18,141 nucleotides of DNA from Bacillota bacterium (GTDB taxonomy: Bacteria > Bacillota > Bacilli > Lactobacillales > Aerococcaceae), in the NCBI GenBank assembly GCA_023442905.1, contig JAEZWY010000185.1, forward strand, positions 1 to 18,141, written 5' to 3'. This document shows, piece by piece, positions 14,429 to 18,141 of the stretch (its first letter is position 1; every line of letters starts with the position of its first letter). The position numbers were made by a program, and so were the translations under genes. The notes under the pieces are model-generated. The model saw only the letters and a list, made by a program, of their open reading frames with translations, was not told the DNA's origin and made no database searches.

Positions 14429-14581
14429 TTATTTTACCTCTCTGAAGACACAAACTTTACGTAATTTTGGACTATATTTTTTTAATTCTAAACGATCTGG
14501 ATTGTTACGACGGTTTTTTTCTGTTAAGTAAACACGTTCGCCTTTTAATTCAGTGTTTTCTAAAATAATGTTCACACGCAT
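14429..14581 (-). CDS. rpmG: 50S ribosomal protein L33, cysteine-poor (zinc-free) type
   Basis: Structural protein of the large ribosomal subunit, 50 aa: MRVNIILENTELKGERVYLT, then EKNRRNNPDRLELKKYSPKL, then RKVCVFREVK. The zinc-ribbon form carries ECTECK and YCPRCRK; here these are ENTELK and YSPKLRK, so all four zinc cysteines are lost and one unrelated Cys remains near the C-terminus. It is therefore a C-minus paralogue. GGAGGGG lies 6 bp before ATG. It has its own good promoter and its own terminator, between the PBP and rhomboid genes, as in many Lactobacillales. Confidence 0.95.
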   Translation of the reverse strand: MRVNIILENTELKGERVYLTEKNRRNNPDRLELKKYSPKLRKVCVFREVK

Positions 14582-14639
14582 GTGATACCCCTCCAATGCA
14601 ATAAAATTATTAACTGATATACAGTAACCATACTTGAGT

Positions 14640-14669
14640 ATTATACCATAATCTAAACTTATATGCCAA
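14640..14669 (-). promoter_or_regulatory. rpmG promoter
   Basis: On the minus strand TTGGCA (14669-14664), an 18-bp spacer and TGG-TATAAT (-10 at 14645-14640) form a strong vegetative promoter with an extended -10. Predicted start is near 14633, about 52 bp before the L33 start codon. Confidence 0.7.
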
Positions 14670-14718
14670 ATGTTTTTTACTAGTAATAAAAAATGATTAG
14701 CGGTATAAATAGGTCTCA

Positions 14719-14748
14719 GTACAAGTCGCTGTTACTAGCTACTTGTAC
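14719..14748 (-). terminator. Inverted repeat after the PBP gene, possible terminator
   Basis: GTACAAGT (14719-14726) pairs with ACTTGTAC (14741-14748) around a 14-nt loop that contains a GCG/AGC extension. It lies 12 bp past the PBP stop codon, but no clean T run follows on the minus strand. It may be a weak terminator or mRNA 3' stabiliser. Confidence 0.4.
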
Positions 14749-14760
14749 CAAGCGTGCTTT

Positions 14761-16950
14761 CTATTCTTCTAAAGCTTCAGCTTCTTCTGCTGATGCTTCA
14801 GCATTTTCAGCTAACTGATCTGCTATTTTATTTTGATACTCTTCAATATCATAATATAAACCTAACACATTTGGTGCCGCTGCTTGAGCAGATACTGACA
14901 CATTTGGTGTCGTTCCTGGAATAACAATAGACACTGCAATTTCAGGGTCATCATATGGTGCCCAACCTGCCCAAGTGGAGTTTTCCAGTGTGTCAGAAAC
15001 AGTAGCTGTACCAGACTTACCTGCTACCTCAATTGGGAAGTTAGCAAAAATAGCATTTCCTAGACCAGTCGAAGTATGAATTACAGACCAAATACCTTCT
15101 TGCACTTCTTTAAGCATATCGTCTGAAATAGATAATTCATTTAATACTTTTGGTTCATATTCATAAACTGTTGCCCCATCAGCTGCTGTATCTTCATCTT
15201 CCGTTGGTGCAATAATTTTATCCAATACGTGTAAAGCATACCGGGTACCACCATTTGCGATAGTTGAAATATACTGATTCAATTGAATTGGCGCATAGGT
15301 ATCAAACTGACCAAAAGCCAAGTCAAGCGAGTTACCTGGGTCACCAGTATCTTCTCCGATTATACCAGTTGCCTCATTTTCCAAGTCAATACCTGTCGAT
15401 ACACCTAAACCAAATTCAGCATAATAGCTACGCAAAGTATTGTAAACTGCATCTGTATCTAGTTCAGACAAGTCCATATATGGTTCGTAATAGTTTACAC
15501 CACCTATAGCCATTGCCAATTTAATCATGTAAACGTTAGATGATTGAGCTAAGGCTTGTTTATCCGTTAATACCCTTGGTGCAGAATCATTACCTGATGT
15601 AAACCACCATGAAGCCTTAACAGGTGTCCCAGAGAAGTACATCGGCTCATCAGTTATTTCATTGTCAGAACCAACTTCCAAGATTCCTTCACCATAACCT
15701 GCCGCTACAGTTGCTGGTTTCACAACGGAACCAGATGGGAAGACATTTGAAATTGTTCCTAAGGCGTCATCCACAATCTCACCATCATCGTCTTTCTTCT
15801 TACCAACTAGAGCGATAATGGCACCGGTATCTGGATCAGAAACAACAATATAGATAGAATTATTAGCTTCTGTCGTGGCCGCTTTTAAATACTGTGTAGC
15901 ATAAGCTTCTAATTCAGCTTGGTACTCAGAATCAATGGTCAACTGAACCGTATTCCCCATTTCACCCGCATAAGTCTGTTCAGAATTTACAATTTCACCT
16001 TCTTGACTGACTTCAGTTTCATAGGTTGTTTTCGAACCGCGCAGGGCCTCTTCATATTCTTCTTCAATATACGATTCCCCAACCCGGTCATTTAAGGCAT
16101 AGCCCTTAGCAAGATAGTAGTCCCTTTGATCACTAGGAATCCCTTCTTCAGTTGAAGACACACTTCCAAGTAACGACCGTAGCAATGAGTCTTGCGGATA
16201 TGTACGCTTCCAGTCGGTAGTTACATTCACACCTGGTAGCTCTGCTGAATGCTCTGCCACAACAGCCGTTTCTTCAGTAGTTACCCCATCATTTTTAATC
16301 ATGACAGTTGAAAGTGATGATGCTGCATTCATTTTAGCAAAAATAGTTGCTGCTTCCTTATCTTCATCACTCATATTATTCAAGTCATCATCAGAAACCT
16401 TGCTAACTTGAATTTCATAAATTTCATCATCTGCAGCAGATTCTTCCTCATCAGTCAAACGATCATTAATTACATCCGTATTGGTTGCCACAAAATAATC
16501 CTGCAAGTCGCGATCAGACACATCTTCAAAATCAACGCTAATGTATTTAGCTAAGTTTTGTGCTGTCTGGGCGATATCTTCACCTGACGTATCTTGTCCC
16601 CTTGTATAAGAAATTGCTGGCAATGCCTCATTGGACACCATCAACTCCCCATTAGTGTCAATAATTAACCCCCGAGGCACCGATTCTTTCACTACCGTCG
16701 TTTCTGTTGCATTCACCAAATCAGAGAACATGTCCCCTTGAACGAGTTGTAAATAAGATAGTCGTAAAATAAGCATGCCGAAAAGAACAAAAATACCTAC
16801 CATCATTACATTTAAACGGTTTAAAAAGGAGCCCCAGATGGGTGCACGTCTTTTTGGTTGGTCTTGATCATCAGAACCCATATTATTCAACTTTTCCTCA
16901 GCATCCTCATGCTGTTGCTTTGGTTGTTTATTTTGATCACCTTGATCCAA
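14761..16950 (-). CDS. Class B penicillin-binding protein (PBP2b-like transpeptidase)
   Basis: Bitopic cell-wall transpeptidase cross-linking peptidoglycan. The charged, Gln/Asp-rich cytoplasmic N-terminus of about 40 aa is followed by one membrane helix (LNVMMVGIFVLFGMLILRLS), the dimerisation domain beginning RGLIIDTNGELM, and the transpeptidase domain. Its three motifs are S408-V-V-K (in FPSGSVVKPAT), SSN at 470-472 and K645-SGT. I start at TTG 16950 (729 aa): AGGTGA lies 4 bp before it, while the upstream GTG at 16977 has no ribosome site. The dimerisation domain has an acidic, Asp/Glu-rich stretch at about 155-200. Position next to rpmG matches the elongation-type PBP2b/PbpA genes of Lactobacillales, so a rod or peripheral growth role is likely but not proven. 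The C-terminus is Glu/Ala-rich. Confidence 0.9.
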   Translation of the reverse strand: MDQGDQNKQPKQQHEDAEEKLNNMGSDDQDQPKRRAPIWGSFLNRLNVMMVGIFVLFGMLILRLSYLQLVQGDMFSDLVNATETTVVKESVPRGLIIDTNGELMVSNEALPAISYTRGQDTSGEDIAQTAQNLAKYISVDFEDVSDRDLQDYFVATNTDVINDRLTDEEESAADDEIYEIQVSKVSDDDLNNMSDEDKEAATIFAKMNAASSLSTVMIKNDGVTTEETAVVAEHSAELPGVNVTTDWKRTYPQDSLLRSLLGSVSSTEEGIPSDQRDYYLAKGYALNDRVGESYIEEEYEEALRGSKTTYETEVSQEGEIVNSEQTYAGEMGNTVQLTIDSEYQAELEAYATQYLKAATTEANNSIYIVVSDPDTGAIIALVGKKKDDDGEIVDDALGTISNVFPSGSVVKPATVAAGYGEGILEVGSDNEITDEPMYFSGTPVKASWWFTSGNDSAPRVLTDKQALAQSSNVYMIKLAMAIGGVNYYEPYMDLSELDTDAVYNTLRSYYAEFGLGVSTGIDLENEATGIIGEDTGDPGNSLDLAFGQFDTYAPIQLNQYISTIANGGTRYALHVLDKIIAPTEDEDTAADGATVYEYEPKVLNELSISDDMLKEVQEGIWSVIHTSTGLGNAIFANFPIEVAGKSGTATVSDTLENSTWAGWAPYDDPEIAVSIVIPGTTPNVSVSAQAAAPNVLGLYYDIEEYQNKIADQLAENAEASAEEAEALEE

Positions 16951-17029
16951 CTTGTCACCTACTTTCAAATAAAACACTTATATGCCAGCAAAATAAGACA
17001 GTCTACTTTGATTAGCATAATCTTTTTTA

Positions 17030-17035
17030 ATTATA
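17030..17035 (-). promoter_or_regulatory. Possible -10 element of the PBP gene
   Basis: On the minus strand a perfect TATAAT hexamer lies about 80 bp before the PBP start. The -35 region is not convincing (GAGTCT or AGTCTT at 16-17 bp). Confidence 0.3.
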
Positions 17036-17153
17036 CACAAAAAATGGTCATAAGACTCGTGTAAATTATTAAGAATCCCTATATCCATCCAAAAGTCATA
17101 GAAGTTTTTATTTTTGTAAAATAATCTTTAAATAAGGCATTCAATCTGCCAAA

Positions 17154-17164
17154 TATGATATGCT
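17154..17164 (+). promoter_or_regulatory. Possible extended -10 promoter of the YfhO-family gene
   Basis: TGA-TATGCT at 17156-17164 forms an extended -10, with a second TATGAT at 17154-17159 overlapping it. The -35 is weak. It is divergent from the PBP gene and about 30 bp before the YfhO ATG. Confidence 0.3.
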
Positions 17165-17194
17165 AAAAGCAATTCGCAAAAAGGAGTTCGTGTC

Positions 17195-18141
17195 ATGACG
17201 CAATACATTCAATCAATTAAACACAACAGTCAGAAACACCCACTCAAAGCAGCAATGATTGGTTTGTTTCTAACAGTCTTTGTCCTGATGGGACTCTTCT
17301 TTATCATTGGCCTTAAAATTTTTCCATTCGGTAACGGCACGATAATGACTGTCGACCTAGGCCAGCAATATATCGATTTCTATCAATATTACCGCGGTAT
17401 TTTCCAAGGCAATTGGGATCAAATCTTTTATTCATTCTCAAAAGCCACTGGAGGCGAAATGGTTGGGACCTGGTCATATTATCTCATGTCCCCTTACCTT
17501 ATTTTTCTGCTATTATTCCCGCAATCTTGGCTGTCCTTTGCTGTCGCCTTGATTGTATTACTAAAACTAGCCACCGCAGCCTCAGCCTTTCAATTTATGC
17601 TAGGCCGATTTTATAACGAAGTAACCTGGCAATCACTGACATTTTCCTTTGCTTATGCCTTTATCGGCTACCTATCTGCCAACCAATTAAATGTCATGTG
17701 GCTAGATGGCGTCATCTTCCTCCCCTTCCTTATATGGGGATTGGAAAAGATCATGCGCGGTCAATCTGGCTGGACTTATGTAGCCTGGTTAGCCCTTATT
17801 CTAATTTCAAATTACTATATTGGCTACATGATTTGTCTATTCTTAGTGCTCTTTTTCTGCTACCGAGCAGTCGCTCACGGACGATCAAACTTGCATGGTC
17901 CAGATCAAATGACATTTTTGAACCAAGACTTGTCGCCTAGTGGCTATTATCAAGCTGAATATTTTACCAATCTAAAGAATTACTTAATGAAAACTTTCGG
18001 TAAATTTGCCGGTTGGTCACTAGCTGGTGGTGGTTTAGCTGCTTTTATTCTTTTGCCGACAATCTTTGCTTTATCAACAAGTAAAGGCCAACAATCTTCA
18101 CCTGCCCTTGAATTAACAACCGATTATCCCTTATACGATAT
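17195..18141 (+). CDS. YfhO-family membrane protein, 3' end cut by window
   Basis: Open frame from ATG 17195 (preceded by AAAAGGAGTTCGTGTC) to the window edge, 315 codons with no stop, so the gene is partial. Multi-pass membrane protein: a first helix at about residues 22-45 (LFLTVFVLMGLFFIIGLKIF), then MTVDLGQQYIDFYQYYRGIF, an extracytoplasmic loop typical of the YfhO family, and further helices including NQLNVMWLDGVIFLPFLIWG and SNYYIGYMICLFLVLFF. YfhO proteins are GT-C-fold membrane proteins; in Bacillus and Listeria relatives act in glycosylation of lipoteichoic acid using lipid-linked sugars. The family is usually about 850 aa, so roughly a third is present. Divergent from the PBP gene, consistent with a cell-envelope cluster. 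Exact acceptor unknown. Confidence 0.88.
   Translation, partial: MTQYIQSIKHNSQKHPLKAAMIGLFLTVFVLMGLFFIIGLKIFPFGNGTIMTVDLGQQYIDFYQYYRGIFQGNWDQIFYSFSKATGGEMVGTWSYYLMSPYLIFLLLFPQSWLSFAVALIVLLKLATAASAFQFMLGRFYNEVTWQSLTFSFAYAFIGYLSANQLNVMWLDGVIFLPFLIWGLEKIMRGQSGWTYVAWLALILISNYYIGYMICLFLVLFFCYRAVAHGRSNLHGPDQMTFLNQDLSPSGYYQAEYFTNLKNYLMKTFGKFAGWSLAGGGLAAFILLPTIFALSTSKGQQSSPALELTTDYPLYD

Noticed and set aside
14412..14429. AGCTAA/TTAGCT hairpin right after the rpmG stop as its terminator
   Set aside because: It is short and lacks a T run on the minus strand. The hairpin at 14322-14364 with six T is a better terminator.
1..18141. tRNA, rRNA, CRISPR arrays, insertion sequences, phage genes
   Set aside because: No regularly spaced repeats, no transposase or integrase reading frame, and no tRNA-like cloverleaf or rRNA sequence was recognised on reading through the window.

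Overview
The window looks like chromosomal DNA from a low-GC Gram-positive coccus of the order Lactobacillales. Base composition is AT-rich, ribosome binding sites are of the strong AGGAGG type, cre boxes and a LicT/BglG antitermination system are present, and the block pbp - rpmG - rhomboid - 5-FTHF cyclo-ligase - glucokinase resembles the conserved block of Bacilli. An Aerococcaceae/Carnobacteriaceae-type host is my guess from general character, not a proven assignment.

Bases 1-4981 hold a beta-glucoside utilisation locus laid out like the classical bgl operon: a cre-flanked promoter, RAT1/terminator 1, a BglG/LicT-type antiterminator gene, RAT2/terminator 2, a three-domain PTS permease EIIBCA, a GH1 6-phospho-beta-glucosidase and a final terminator. 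The sugar would be imported and phosphorylated by the PTS and then cleaved inside the cell. Unphosphorylated substrate availability would be signalled through the PRD domains to the two RAT hairpins, and CcpA would add catabolite control through the cre sites. In front of the operon lies a compact unit with no ORF (cre, extended -10 promoter, hairpin, C/U-rich linker, strong terminator) that I propose is an undescribed CcpA-controlled small RNA of about 87 nt. The antiterminator gene has an odd 5' end: its conserved N-terminus is in a frame with no canonical start codon.

Bases 5034-6782 encode a lipoprotein type-B carboxylesterase. Facing it, 6932-8786 (minus strand) is a three-gene operon: an MhqO-like ring-cleavage dioxygenase, an MhqD-like alpha/beta hydrolase and a UPF0291/DUF896 protein. 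Two palindromic MhqR-like operators placed 40 bp apart bracket its promoter. This is a quinone/electrophile resistance unit. A divergent GPH-family sugar:cation symporter follows (9058-10491).

Bases 10500-11360 look like an accessory, decaying patch. It has a terminator hairpin, a roughly 200-bp strongly structured non-coding stretch that resembles a dispersed repeat, and a GNAT acetyltransferase pseudogene broken by three nonsense codons and no frameshift.

From 11443 to 16950 the minus strand carries housekeeping genes: a class B penicillin-binding protein, a cysteine-poor ribosomal protein L33 with a good promoter and its own terminator, rhomboid protease, 5-formyltetrahydrofolate cyclo-ligase, ROK glucokinase and a membrane-anchored rhodanese-like protein lacking the catalytic cysteine. 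Divergent from the PBP and running off the right edge is a YfhO-family multi-pass membrane protein. No tRNA, rRNA, CRISPR array or insertion sequence was seen.
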